In this document: piece after piece, positions 39,683 through 52,462 of the stretch
Layout of the letters: every line of letters begins with the position of its first letter
Position numbering within the stretch: position 1 is the first letter of the stretch
NCBI GenBank assembly: GCA_004335835.1
Contig: RWJK01001689.1
Coordinates: 1-64,000 of the forward strand
DNA from: Scenedesmus sp. ARA3
Taxonomy: Eukaryota; Chlorophyta; Chlorophyceae; Sphaeropleales; Scenedesmaceae
Direction: 5' to 3'
DNA: 64,000 nt
The notes under the pieces: generated by a model
Databases searched by the model: none
What the model was told of the DNA's origin: nothing
The model's input: only the letters and a program-made list of their open reading frames with translations
Translations under genes and position numbers: made by a program

Positions 39683-40917
39683 TCAATATCCACCTCCACG
39701 TGCCGCATCATCTAGCAGCGACTGATATGATTCGTGTGCCGCAGCGTTGCGCGCCAACTCTGCAGCAGCACCCTTGCCCTCGCTGGCTTTGGCCACCCGA
39801 CGAGTTTTGATCTCAATGTGCAAGTGTCCTGCCAACTCCTCCCTGCCTGCTCTGGCTTGATCAAGCGGCCCATCCCAAGGGCTGATCAGCAGCACATCTA
39901 GTGCAGCCTCCAGGTCGTCTGCAGGCACTGCAACAAAGATGCTCTGCTGCTGCTGCTGCTCTGAGGCCTCTTCGTCATCAGCTTCTGCTTGCACTGCCAG
40001 CATCTGCAGGTACAGCTGCTCAGCCATGTGGCGCCGCACCTGCAGGACACATTGCACAGCAACACAAGAGAAGCACATTCAGCAGAGCCACAAGAGAGAG
40101 GCGCAACTTGGTGCAGTGCGCGGGCGGCAGGTGCTGAGGATGTTTTGCATGTGCAACACAGAAGCAGCACAAGCAACATAAGCACTGAGCCATGCACACT
40201 ATACTCCTGACAAGCATGTTCCAGCTGAGCAGCATACTAACACACTCCCAGCAGCCTGAACTCAGCTCGTCCTGCCACTGCTGTACTAGCACAATGTGCA
40301 GCAGCACACCTTGGGGAAGCGGTTGACCAGCAGCACCATTACAGACTGAATGGCTGCAGCGCTGCAGTCTCCAATGCACGCCAGCTGGGCCATCAGCGCT
40401 GCACCCTCCAGCAGCTTTGACACATCGCTACAGCCACGCAGCTCCTGCTTCAGCTGCTGCAGCACACCCCATGCAAAATAGCATGTTGCGCCTGCAGCAG
40501 CAGCCTGCTTGCTGTCGCCGTTAGCGCTTGCCGCTGCTGCTGCTGGAGTTGCTGCTGCTGCGCTTTCAACCAATGAGCTGGGTACTGGCACAGCAGCAAA
40601 GCCAGCATGGGTGATGAGCAGCGCTGCTGTTCTGATAAGCGGCAGGGACAGCCGTTGCGACCTGCAGGCAGAACAGCAGGTCAGATGCCAGTTGTTTGGT
40701 GCCGCGTTTTAATACGTGCTTGCTGTCCAGCTCACACGCCTCACAACGCGCATGAATGCGCCTTTACAACACATGTTGATACTGACACAAGCAAAGAGCA
40801 TTAGAGCAGGTGTGTGCATGCCATGCGCACTGCACCACGGCCGCTTACCCTGTTTGTGTCTGCCACAGCCGCAGCAACAATGCTGCCACATCCTCCCGCA
40901 TGGACTGCTGTTCAGGC

Positions 40918-40960
<43 letters not shown>

Positions 40961-43900
40961 CCTCTTCCAGCTGCGACAGCAGCGCAGCAGATGCCGCTTT
41001 CGCCAGAGAAGCATCCACGCCGCCGATACTAGCCACCAACCCTTCCAGCAATGGCAGCCTGTACCACTGCAGCTGCAGCAGCCCACCCAGCTTTGCCACA
41101 CACGCAAGCGAGGCAACGCCTGCGAGCTCCGCAGCATCCTCCGGCACAGCAGCAGCAATGGCGGCAGCGCCAGGCACTGCTGCAACTGTAGCCGGCTGCG
41201 CCAGCAGCTGCTGCAGCCTGATCAGTGCCACTTCCCGCAGGCGTGCAATGCGCTCTAGGGACTGCCGGAGCAGCCCACTCACAACTAGCAGAGCCAGCCG
41301 TCGGTGCAGCTGCGCAAAGCTGCTCTGCTGCCAGCTATCTGCCTGTGCCTGCTCTGGCTGCAGCTGCAAGCTTGCCACGCCTTGTGACAGTACTGCTGCT
41401 GCATCCTGCAGCTGCTGCTCCGGGCCAACATACTGCGGCTGATGATGATGCTGCATGCTGCCGAGTGCCAGCACCAGCTGAGCCAGGCCTTCCATTGCTG
41501 CCTCCCTCACCCAGCTTCCCACATCGCCTCTGTTGTCTCTCGTGTAGTCTTCAAGCGCTGCCAGCAGTGCAGGCAGCACAGTGCCAGTGATTACCTGCAT
41601 GGGCAGGGCAGGGCTGCTGCCGCGAGGCCCTGGCTGCTCTGCTGCTGCTGCTGCTGCCGAGCTGGCAACAAGCAGCTCAAGTGTGAGCTGCGCTAGGGAG
41701 GATACTGCTGCAATGCGGGTCTCTACCTCCAGCCCAGGTTGGGTTTCACCTGGCACCTGTTGCAGCAGCAAGTAACATTCAATAGCATGAGTGTCCAAAC
41801 ACAGCTCCTTTGGTGGCAGGCAGACTAGGCTGTGTTGCGCGCATAGCTTCTGTGCAAGTACGCGCTAGGTGTGCAGATGATGGAGCTGATATTAGGTTCA
41901 TGTCGGAAACCATAGCTAGCACACAACCAGCGCCTTCTGCTGCATGTCAACAATGCCCAACCGCACCTGTGCAGCAGCCGCCAGCACTGCCAGTACCTCT
42001 GCTGCCTGCTGCCCCACAAGCTCAGGCGGCAGCACCCCAAGCCCGGCAGCAGCACCCCTGCGGGCAGCTGGCAGGCTGTCCCTGTCTGTCAACCTGCCGC
42101 AGCACTGCTGCACTAAGGCCAACAGCTGCGGACGCTGCACTGCATCCGCATGGAAGGCACAAGCATGTGCCCTCAGGGCTGCTACACCACTTGCTTGGAT
42201 GCTGTTCTGCACATGGCCGAGGCAATCAAGCACCAGCCGCAGCGCACATGTGTGATACTCTGGAGTGAGCGGCAGCTGCAGCGGCGGCCGCCGCTGCTTG
42301 CTGCTGCTGTCTTCCTGCTTGTCGCCGGCCCCTGCTGCTGCCTGTGGACCTGCATCTGCTTCAGCATCATCTGCAGCCTCCTCTTCTTCACCACCAGCAT
42401 CATCCGGTGTCCCGCTGGATTGCTGCCGCTGCTGCATGCTGCTACTACGCTCCTGCTGCTGCTGCTGCCGCCTGCCCAGGCCAAACTGCACCAGCGGCAC
42501 CACATCCAAACTGCCAACAGCAGCAGCAGCTTGCTCAACCAGCCTTGCTGCTGCCTCCCGCATAAGCTCACCACCTTTTCCCCTGTACAGCCCTGCTACC
42601 TCCAGCTGGCTGAGCACATTCACAACACCCTCTGCCACTGCCAGTTCTAAGCAGGCGCCCAGTGCCCCGTCACAGCTGCTGTCTGCCGCATGCTTTACGA
42701 CTGCTGCAGCACGCGGTGGTATTGCTGCAGCTAGCGCCGGCAGCAGCTCTGCAACACCCAGCACTGTCCCAGTCCGCACTTCAAGGACATCGTCAGTCAC
42801 TAGCTTCAACAGCTGCGGCAGCGCGCTCCCTGCCAGCTGTGCTGCTGCTACTGGTGCCAGCGCAGCAAGTCCCATTGCTGCCAATGCACAAAGCGCCCTG
42901 TCCCAGTGCCGCAGCTTCACATCTGCCAAGTGCTGCAGCAGAGCTCCCGTATACTCCGGGAACTGCGCCACGAATGGCGCAACATGCAGGTATGCATTGG
43001 CTGCATTGCCAACCGAATAGTAATCTGCAACTGCCAGGATCTCTAGTCCATGAGGGAAGCTGCCTAATCTGCCAACACATTCCTGGAATGCACTCGCTGC
43101 TGCGCGGCGGCAGTTGACTTCCCTGTCATAACACGCCATCGTCAGCAAGCTAGATGACAGCTCAGCAACACATGCTGAGAGCTGCTGCGGCTCGTATGCC
43201 CGCGCCAGCGCCCAGCAGACGTATGCTGCTGCGTCACGCACGTGCGCGCCGACGCTGCAGGGCCCGCGCCGCACGTCGTAAGACAGCGCCTGCTGCAGCA
43301 GCGGCGAGAGGGATGGCAGCCGCTGCGGGGACAGGATGCTGCGGCGCGCCAGCTCAGCGATGGCTAGGCAGCCGCCATGCCACGCGGAGTCTGGCTCTGC
43401 AAGCAGCACAGCAAGCCACAGCAGGTTTTTTCAGCGAGCAAGCAGCTTTGTTGGTACATAGGCGCAAATAAATGGCCGCAGGTGCTATGCAAATGCACAT
43501 GCGGAGGCAGCAACAGTGGGTCTGCAAGTGCAGAATAACTACCGTTAAATTTAAAGGCAGGCCACTTTGTTGCTAGCAATTCCTGCTGCAGTTGCTTGAT
43601 TGTGAACACATGTTGCGCTTATACACGCATGTGTGCACACCTGAGGGCACAAGCAGCCCCAGCACGCCATCCGCCACCTCCCCTGCCAGCTGCAAGCTGC
43701 AGCACTTGTGTTGAACAATGAAGTACACATGAAAAAGACAAATTGTTATGTGCTCACCTGAGGGCACCAGCAGCCCCAGCACACCATCCACCATCTCCTC
43801 CGCCAGCTGCCAGCTGCAGGACTTTTGCAATGCAATGACATACACATAAGAAGACAACTTGCTGTGCGCGCACCTGAGGGCACCAGCAGCCCCAGCACGC

Positions 43901-45926
43901 CGTCAACAACCTCCTCAGCCAGCGTCAGCACTTGTGTAATACATTGAAATACACATACACGGATAGATTTGCTATGCGCGCACCTGAGGGCACCAGCAGC
44001 CCCAGCACGCCGTCAACAACCTCCTCTGCCAGCGTCAGCGGCAGGCAGCTGGCCAGCCGCCCCACGCCCTTGGCGGCACTCCAGCGCACCACAGTATCTC
44101 TATCACAGCAGCTGCTCAGCAGCACACCCAGCACGTCTTCAATCTCCTCCGGAATCTCTGTTTCCGCTGCTGCTTCTGCTGCTCCTGCATCCTGCTGCGC
44201 CTCGCTGCCTAGGCCAGCTTCCGCTGTGCCTGGTGCTGCAGCTGTTTGGTCTGCTGCAGCACTTGCGCCTGTTGCGGCTGCCAGGTTGTGGCCTAGGTCT
44301 GCTGCTGCACGCACATGCCGCCAGCCCCCTAGCTGTGGAGGCAGCAGCACCAGCCCAATGCGCTGCACCAGCTTCACTGCGAGCTTCCGAGCCAGCGCAT
44401 TGCTGCCCAAGCTGCTGCTGGCGCTGCTGCTGCTGCTGTCGTCGCCGAGCAGCGCTGCCACCTGCTGCCAGAGCTGCGGCGCCAGTGGCAGCAGCTGCTC
44501 TCGCCGGCCAAACTTAAAGATGAGTGCTAGGGTTTGCAGGATGCCTGGCAGCAGGAAGACAGTCGAGGGGCCTGCTGCTGCTGCCAGCGCCTGCTGCTGC
44601 CACTGCAGGAAGTCGATAAGGGCTGCTGCCATGTCCGGGCGTGTGAGCAGGCGTGCCAGCAGCAATGCTGCCATCTCGCGCACAGCGCCTGCAATATGAA
44701 AGCGGCGGTGCACCAGCTGATTGGCGCATGCTCTATACCGCTGATTGGATGCGCTTCACGTACGTTTGCATGTAAACACTGCAATTGGAGAGAAGCTGAG
44801 CGCAAGATCTAGGCCGCTGCTGCTGTGTCAGCGTTGTTGCAGACGAAACATACATGTATGCCTTGCAACCTGCATGCCAGCGCAGGTAATCCGTGTGTGC
44901 CAGCTACTGCCACTGTGCTTTGTGGCGTATGAAGCATACATAACATGACAATGCGCACCTGGGTGCTGCAGGTACGCCTGGCAGAGCCGCATGATCCTTC
45001 CTGCAAGCGGCGTGTATGCCAGCTGTGCCGCTGCCTTGCTGCTGTCACTGGTCACTTCGCTGTCCAGAATCACCAGGTCAAAGGGAATCAGCACCAAGAT
45101 GGACAGCCACAGCAGCAGCACCGCCTGTGCTTCCCACAGTGCGATGCTGCTGCTGTCTCCGGAACTGTCTGCAGCTGCGCGTGCATCTGCTACAAAGCCA
45201 AGCACCTGCAAGCAGACAGCACAACAGGGATGCATGAGCACCCACACACGAGTAACAAGCTGCACCATGTGGTGTTGATTCGATTCTGAAGAGCTTGAAC
45301 AGGTGTGTACAAAGTGATCTACGCGGTTGCTGAGCAGACGCAAATGATGCATACCACAGGCGCGTCCTGCCTTTGCTGTTGCTGTGGCAGCAAAAGCAGC
45401 CTGTCTAGTTGGCAACAGGAGCCAGTCCTCACAGCACCACGACTCCTGACATCACACAGGCTTACCTGCAACACACGCTCGAGATCTGACGCTTCGTGTG
45501 GGAAAAAGCGCACAACTGTCTTGTAGCCACGCACTGAGATGAGCACATGCAGCAGGCGGCAGATGTCCTGCACACTGCCTGTGTCTTGTGCGGTACTGGA
45601 CAGTGCAGTGCGCCGCAGCAGCACTGCCAAGGGCTGCACGATACCCTCCAAGTGTCCATCAAGCAACTGAGGCTGCTCTTGGTACTTTGTGAGCTGCAGC
45701 AGGCAGAGCAGGTAGTAAGCAGTGCAGGCAGCAGCTGTTCTCAGCATCAAGTGCTGCAGTAAAGGATGTTGCCGCTTGCTGGAGTAGGAACCCGGTCAGC
45801 TGCACCAACAAGAGTGTAACAACCACTTACGATGGCCTTGTAGCGGTCATAACAGGACCGGGCAGATGATCCACCGCTCCCCACGACAGCAGCAATGAGG
45901 GCTTGAATCTCAGCTGCCTCCTCCAT
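39683..45926 (-). CDS. TBCD: Tubulin-folding cofactor D (TBCD)
   Basis: HEAT/ARM-repeat chaperone that captures beta-tubulin and, with cofactors A, C and E, assembles alpha/beta-tubulin heterodimers in the cytosol. Eight exons on the minus strand: 45926-45831, 45693-45466, 45205-44959, 44688-43984, 43396-41967, 41756-40849, 40661-40310, 40039-39683. Phases close to 1440 aa (family usually ~1200). Landmarks: SCYDRYKAILTKYQEQPQLL near residue 30, WLSILVLIPFDL, VRDAAAYVCWALARAYEPQQ, YDREVNCRRAAASAFQECVG, SFPHGLEILAVADYYSVGN, EDYTRDNRGDVGSWVREAAM and a C-terminal VRRHMAEQLYLQML...ALDVLLISPWDG. The extra length comes from inserted Gln/Ser/acidic linkers (e.g. GEEEEAADDAEADAG) and poly-Ala. The 3' end of exon 4 (LAEEVVDGVLGLLVPSG) is repeated three times in intron 4. 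Confidence 0.93.
40920..40955. repeat. (CTG)12 coding repeat in TBCD
   Basis: CTG run that encodes poly-Ala on the minus strand in TBCD exon 6. Confidence 0.9.
43638..43928 (-). repeat. Three copies of TBCD exon-4 end
   Basis: The final ~60 bases of exon 4 with donor (43984-44045) recur at 43871-43928, 43755-43815 and 43638-43698, at a spacing of about 116 bases. The linking intron sequence (AATGAAATACACAT-like) is repeated as well. Identity falls with distance from the real exon end. Confidence 0.93.
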
Positions 45927-46650
45927 GCAGCTTGCCTGCTTGCTGCTCGATCCTTTTCTATCACGTTAGACGCACGTAAATGCGATTATCAGCAGCTCAG
46001 TGTACGTGCATACGTCAGTCTTCACGCCAGACTGAGCAAACTTGCTGCACCTTCAGCAATTGGGGTCACGATACAGCAGCGCACTCCAATTTCGTGTGAC
46101 GTCAAGTGTAGATCAAGCGAAGGTGCTCGTCAGCATGTGCTCTAGACTGGTCGGGTGTAGGGCTGTAACCCAACTTTGATTTTGGCGCCCACCATCACCC
46201 CCGAGTTCCGGAGCTGAAGGATCTCTGAATCGCTCTTCCAGTCCACCTTACATGGTTTGGCAGCAATTCTGGTCACTCACTGTCACCCAAACCAGCCATG
46301 CCAGCCGTGACATGGTAGCACTACGTCCAGCCCACACCATGCAGGTGCATCAGCACTGGCTACGCAAACACAGCACACACACACAGCCCGCAACGTGTGC
46401 CAGGCGCACGTCCAGCATTCACCCCACCACAAGCAAGAGTATCCCGTAATGTGTCTACAGGTGCCACTGGCATCCCACACAATCACCCCCGAATTTGATG
46501 TTGATTGACAGCTCGCCCCGCAGCGCTATCCCTGCATGCCACCGCGGCATCCTGGCGCCTGCCCTTCACAAACCCTGACGCTCCTGGCAGCAAGAGATTC
46601 ACCTCCGCGTCTCCCAGTAACCTGCCTGCAACAAACAAACCCAGCACCCG
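45927..46650. other. Intergenic upstream of TBCD
   Basis: Promoter region of TBCD and 3' flank of the next minus-strand gene. No exon recognised. The sequence is less CAG-rich than its surroundings, and a CA-rich stretch is at 46370-46385. Confidence 0.5.
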
Positions 46651-48882
46651 CTAGTTGCCCCGGAAGCGCCTGAAGCTGAGCACCTCCTGCACAGTCGCAT
46701 GCATCGCAAAGTCGACGCCGCGTGTGCCGGTTGCAACCAGCATCTTCTTGATTGCCACAGCGCGCTCCCGCGCATCCATCGCCCTCGCTCCCTGCGCAAG
46801 CAGCCGCGCATCTACGTCATTCAGCAGCGCCCTCCAGTCATCGTCCAGATCTGCCTCTTCATATTCGTCCGCAATCTCGCTCTCTGCTGCGCTGGGCTCC
46901 GCCTGCAAGCCTGCTGCTACCCCGCCTGTAGCACCAGCTGCTGCTGCGTGTTCGGCAGCGGGCTTGCTGCTGGCAACAGCCGCTGCCGCTGCTGCGGCTG
47001 CTGCCGCCACTGCTGCTGCATGGCCGCCTGGCTTGGCGGCAGCAGCTGCCCCGCTGCTAACAGGCGGCTGCTGATGGTGCTGCTGCTGCTGCTGCATCCA
47101 CTGCTGCTCATGTTGCACATGTGGCACTGCGGGGTGCCCTTCCAAGGGGCTGCTGCCTGTTGGTGAGGCCATGCTGCTGTTGCCGTCCCTGGCCACCACG
47201 CTTGCTGGCAGCTGGTACTCTGCAGGCTCTGCAGAGCTTGCTGGGGAGGTGCTTTGCTGCGGACCCTGCAGCGGTGCAGCAAGCAGCAAAGAGCAGTAGG
47301 CAGTGCAGTATGTCCTCAGTGGTGATTCACTCCAACAGATACATCAACGCCTGCGGTCATCAAGGGCAAAACAAGCGCTACTGCTGCTGCCGTGCAGAGC
47401 AATGAGGATCGCCGGGTGTAACAGTGCCCAAGCGCTGCTGCACTCACCTGCAGCCAAGATGCTCCACCTGCCAGGTGTGGCTGCTGCCGCACTTGGTCGT
47501 AGTGCTGCGATGCGCGCAGGCCATGTTTCAGCGCGCCAGCGGACTCGGGCCCAGCTGCAGCTGCTGCTACCGCATACGGCTGGGAGTTCTGCGGGGCTGG
47601 CGCTGCGAAAGGGTTGTTGGCACTGACGGTGAGGTGGGCCTGCAGCAGCAGCATGCATAAGATGTGTGGCCGAAACGTGTGGGAGCCAGCTCTGCAGTAT
47701 CAGCGGCACTTTGAAACCAGCTCATGCAATCAAGGTGACAGCGCCAGCCAGAGGACAGCAAGCATAAGGCAAGAAGTGTGCGACACACGCGCTCCCTTCA
47801 GAGTGTTTTGCCTGGCTTGGGTAGCACCAGAGGCACCCTTCCGCCGTGTAGAGCCGTGCCCACCTGGTCCTGCAAGCCCCTGCCATTGGTGTCTGCGCCA
47901 GCCTCAGTCATGCGCGAGCCGCCATGCGAGTGCTGAGCATGAAGGCCTGTTGCAGCAAAGGACATGCTCTTGGTCAGCGGCGAGTAGTACTTGGGCTGCG
48001 CGCCTGGCGCTGCTGGCAGGCGCGGCTTCAGTGGCGCTGCTGAAGACATTTGCAGCGCTGTCACTGCCGACGCTGGCTGGTGCAGCAGCGCAGCTGCACG
48101 GTAATCAGAGCTCAAGGGTGCCTGCAGCGGGCAAGGAGCAGGCAGGCGGGCACGGAAGCAGGTCAATCCACGATGCTGGCGAGTGATTGCTGTAAGGTGG
48201 ATCTGCACTGCAGAACATATTTGAATGCGCCGCTGATAGCATTGGTTTTGCTCTGTAGGACTAGCTGCATTCTGTGCATGCTGCAATCCTGACAGTGATC
48301 ATTGCTGGCTACAGAAGGCATGTGCAACGCTGTTGCTGACAAGATGCACAGCTTGTTTGGCACTCACTGCATCCATGTAGCGCAGCTGCTTGCGCCGCCT
48401 GTACCACTGTATGGCCAGCGTCAGTGCTGCTCCTAACAGCATGCCTGCTAGCGCAGACACAGTGATCCATCCCCCCACGCTGATGCCTGCGAGCTTTTGG
48501 CATTCCTGCATTTGGAACAGCACACCCAAGCGCGTGCACGCGTGAAGCTAAACTAAATGCAGTTGGTCCAGTTTGGTGAGAAGATCAGGCTGGCCAACAG
48601 AAGTAGTTGGTGAGTGCGGCAAGCACCATCAGCTGATGCAGCCATCACAGTGGTGTACGCCAGCCAGCAGCGCAAGAATCACAGCACAGCTACCAAGCTG
48701 AGCAGACGTGACTTGCCAGCAACCCTGACATCTTCAACCATTGATCTGATGACCTCGAACGGCAGCACTTGAGTCCAACTGCTCAGCATGCCCACCTGTG
48801 TCTGCAGCAGCTCCCTTACTCCTGCCATGGCAACGCCCTTCACCTGCTGCACCCAGCCTTGGCCTAACTTAGCACAGCACAC
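46651..48882 (-). CDS. Single-pass membrane protein with conserved-looking acidic C-terminus, unknown
   Basis: Minus-strand exons 48505-48368, 48121-47864, 47639-47448, 47265-46651, all phase 0. Translation may start at the ATG at 48511 (402 aa). Alternatively a further exon 48882-48694 (MAGVRELLQTQVGMLSSWTQ ...) may precede, with a weak GTAGCT donor (463 aa). One transmembrane helix (GGWITVSALAGMLLGAALTL) is followed by a basic stop-transfer (YRRRKQLR), so the long C-terminal part is probably cytosolic. It is Ser/Pro/Gln/Ala-rich and disordered (e.g. QQQQQHHQQPPV, poly-Ala) until a structured last ~65 residues: EEADLDDDWRALLNDVDARL, ARERAVAIKKMLVATG, VQEVLSFRRFRGN. No family recognised. Its 3' end is ~725 bases from the TBCD start. 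Confidence 0.6.
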
Positions 48883-49385
48883 AGATCATACAGCACGTGA
48901 TTGAGGTTGAATAACAAATTAAAAGGTTCACCACTCGAGCAGCTGAAAGTGATTCGGCAAGGTTCTGATTGAATAGGTCAGCTCAAAGCAGACATTGCCT
49001 CAAGCGCGTATAGCTATGATGTAGAGCTAACATAGAACAGAGACGCACGGCATAGTGTTGCTGTGCTGCAGCAGCTTGACAGCTATCTGTCACGCAACTT
49101 GAAAGTTGGGCCAAACCCCTTAACGCCTAGCCATGCAGAGAAACATTAAGCAGCCGTGCTGGTTCCATGAAAATACACCTTTCAATTTGTATTTCGTATT
49201 TGCTACTGCCGACACCATCGTTACGCTGCTGCAGTTTCGTCTCGAGGCACTTCTTGTTGCTGGTTGCCCACGGCTGGCATTGTTGCGACGTTATCCAGCA
49301 TTTGATCTCATGCTGGACCAATGACGGATCGTCGCTGAGCTGCTGAGGCCGGAACTTGCCGCAACTCTGCGTGGCCTGCTCTGAT
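48883..49385. other. Divergent intergenic region
   Basis: Lies between the minus-strand membrane protein and the plus-strand trehalose phosphatase, so it probably holds both promoters. No clear TATA box or exon seen. Confidence 0.5.
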
Positions 49386-52300
49386 ATGGTTGAAGCTCTG
49401 TCGACTTCGGAATTGTGTAGCAGGTTTCCAGCTGCATCGATGCATGCAGTCAAGAGCGAGGCGGCTATCTTGGCAGGGACGGGAACGGACAGCAGCCTGG
49501 CAGCAAGCCTAGCAGCAGCTATAGATCCATTAAAGCAGCAGCATGGTGATGATCATGAGTACAACGCATGGCGGGTAAGCTGCTGCCTGCCGGGAGCGTG
49601 GTACTCCAGTGTCAAGGCCAAGCACCCTGCAACGAGCTAACCTTGCCCTTATCATCGCAGGATGAGCACCCTTGTATTTTACAGCACTTCGATACGTTTT
49701 TGGAGCGCGTAAATGGCAAGAGGGTGGCCGTGTTCCTGGACTATGACGGTGGGTGTTGCAGTACCTGCTGCTGCTGTCCTGCCATATGCACATCAAGCTC
49801 TGCGTCTCATGCATGTTGCGTGCTGCTACCCACAGGAACCCTGACTCCAATTGTCAACAACCCGGACAACGCTGTCCTGTCGCCACAGGTAGGACTGTTG
49901 CCTGTCCTGCAAACAGTTGGTTGCACTGGTGCTGTCGCTGTTGCGCTTGCGTGTTTTTGCTGGCCTGGCCTTGTGCGGCAGCAGCAGCATGTACATGCTT
50001 CTATTGCTGCAGCGTCTTGAACAACCAGCACCGGTTTCGGCTGAACAGAAGTCGCCTGCCAAACTGCTGCACATATGGTATCCCTTTTGGCTTTGCACCG
50101 TCGAAGGTGCTGCATTTTGTAGCTGATGCTGATGCTGGTGTGTTGTCTTACTGACGCAGATGCGGGACACTGTGCGGCAAGTTGCGCACCTGTTCCCCAC
50201 AGCCATCATCAGCGGCAGGGGGCGGGACAAGGTGGAGGGCTTTGTGCAGCTGCCGGAGCTGTTCTATGCAGGCAGCCACGGCATGGACATTGCTGGCCCA
50301 AAGGTGTGCTGGCAGTGTGTCAGTGCAGCACTGCTCAGCATCATCGTTATCACCAGCAGCAGCAGCAGTAGCAGCAGCAGCAGCTTAATCAGGGCGTGCA
50401 AGTGGGATGACTCGTGTATGTGCACGCGCAGCATGCACAGCAGGGTAAAGTCGGGCAACAGCAGAAGCAGAAGCACCTGCACCTGTACCTGCTTGTGCAG
50501 TGCGCTTAAAGGGAGGCGGTGTGGATGCACATCATGTCGTGTGACTGCTGCTGACGCCAGTGTTGTATGCGCGTGCTGCGTGCAGGACGACCACTCAAAC
50601 CTAACGCCGCACAACTTCCAAGCAGCAGCAGAGTTCAGGCCCATGATAGACCAGCTCTACCATGACCTGTGCAAGCGGTGAGCAGCAGCTGTAGCAGAAG
50701 AGCAGCAACAGCAGTAGTAGTAGTAGGAGCAGCAGCTGCTGAGCTGCAGCAGCGCGAGATGCGTAATGCGTCAGTAGTAACATCAACGTCTTTCCGGCAT
50801 TGCGCCCCTGTCACGGGTTAGCCCAGTGAAGTTGCCCGTGACACTGGTGGTAGTGAAAACATGGCAAACTGCATTCCGCAGGAGTGCGCGCGCAACACCT
50901 TGCCTTCCATAGCAGCTTGCCATGACAATATAAGCAGCACCACATCCTTTGAACCTTTGATCGCGCGTGTTTGTGGGGTGGTGGCTCGGTACAGCAGGCC
51001 TGCCAGTACTGGCACCCTCAGCCGACCATAGTCATGTGTTGGCATAGTCATCACACTCTGCACATGCCGTGCTGCTGCTGCTGCTGCTGTGGTCTACGCA
51101 GGTTGCAGGACATCCCGGGCGCCAGCGTGGAGCACAACAACTTCTGCGTGAGCGCGCACTTCCGCAACTGCGCCACCGAGCACTGGCAGCAGGTGGTGGT
51201 GGCTGTGAATGAGAGTGTGGCTGCGCAGCAGGCGCAGCTGCATGTCACGCGCGGGCGTAAGGTGCTGGAAGTGCGGCCGCAGGTGAGGCTCGGCTAGCAA
51301 GCATTTGCTATGTGTTGCACGTTGCTATGTGTTGCACGTTCAGCCAGCGCAGCTGGCTGATTACAATGGTGGAAGTGCGGCCGCAGGTCAGGCTTGGCTG
51401 AGCGTCCTGCTTGCTGTGCGTGCTGGGCTAGCATAGCAGGCAGATCAAGCAACAGCTACCAATGTGTCTTCTGTGCCTGGTACAATGCCAGAAGGGCGTG
51501 CTGTATGGATGCACAGCTACGGCAGGAGGGAACATGCACAGCGCTTCGTGCCGAGTGTTTCATCCTCCTGGGACTGCATGCCTGCTGTTGATGTTTGGTG
51601 CATGCATTTACTGCTGCCGCTGCTGCTGCCAGGTGGACTGGGACAAGGGCCGTGCACTGCTGCACCTGCTGGAGGTGCTGGGCCTGCAGCAGCAGGCTGA
51701 CGTGCTGCCCATCTACATCGGGGACGACAAGACAGACGAGGACGCGTTCCGGGCGCTGCAGGACCACACAGGTGCGACACCTTGGTGATTACGGTTGCAT
51801 GATTTAAAATCGTTGCTGCTACATTGTGCAGGCAGCTTTGCTGCTGCTGACGGTGCGTGGTCTACTGAAGCTGGTCGGTGCAGATGGTGGCAGCTGCAAG
51901 GCTGGTGACGCTAGAGAAGAAGCAGGGGTTTGTGACTGCGTAAAGTAACAGCATGGCACTCAGCTGCACAGGGCATGCACAGCAGCACCTGCTGCCGCTT
52001 TTCTGAATGTATTGCTCCTGCTGCTGTCTGCTGCCTTGCATTCCTGCAGGCATTGGCATCCTAGTCAGCACCAAGGCCAAGCCCACAGCAGCAGCATTCA
52101 CAGTACGGGACCCTGAGGAGGTTGCAGCATTCCTGAAGATGCTTGTGCAGTACGGCACCAGCAGCGGCAACGGCTGGTGGACGCACCAGGACGCATGCAA
52201 TGGCTGGGCTCCAGCACACTTGCGGCACAGCAGCAGCGCACCCGCAGGCTTGGCAGCGCTTGCTGATCTGGCGCCGCAGCTGCTACGGCCAGTGATGGCG

Positions 52301-52462
52301 CCTGCCGGGCAGACAGACGTAACAGCAGCAGTCGCGGCAGCAGTGCTGCGGCCGGCAGCAGCAGCGGCAGCAGCGGCGGCGGCTGTGGCTGGCAGTGGCG
52401 GCGCAGCAGCTGCCCCAGCAGCAGATGCAGCGCCGGTAGCAGCAGCAGCAGCAGCAGACTAA
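49386..52462 (+). CDS. TPP: Trehalose-6-phosphate phosphatase
   Basis: HAD-superfamily enzyme that hydrolyses trehalose 6-phosphate to trehalose and phosphate, the second step of trehalose synthesis. Eight exons: 49386-49574, 49661-49748, 49836-49888, 50160-50303, 50586-50677, 51102-51282, 51633-51771, 52050-52462. Phases close to 432 aa. HAD motif I is FLDYDGTLTPIV (nucleophile and acid/base Asp), split by an intron inside DYDG. Then [59 protein letters not shown] and [13 protein letters not shown] (motif IV). No synthase domain is present, so it is a stand-alone phosphatase like the plant TPPs. The start at 49386 gives a short acidic N-terminus; an ATG at 49356 is also in frame. The last ~70 residues are an Ala-rich low-complexity tail beyond the catalytic fold. 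Confidence 0.93.
51370..51397 (+). repeat. Short copy of TPP exon-6 end
   Basis: GGAAGTGCGGCCGCAGGT, as at the end of exon 6 (51268-51285), recurs about 100 bases downstream. The donor is altered to GTCAGG. Confidence 0.8.

Noticed and set aside
42265..43020. 251-codon plus-strand Ser/Ala-rich ORF
   Set aside because: Shadow of TBCD exon 5 on the opposite strand; trinucleotide bias keeps several frames open.
49127..49453. 108-codon minus-strand ORF at the start of the trehalose phosphatase gene
   Set aside because: Antisense to the first TPP exon and its 5' flank, with no independent support.
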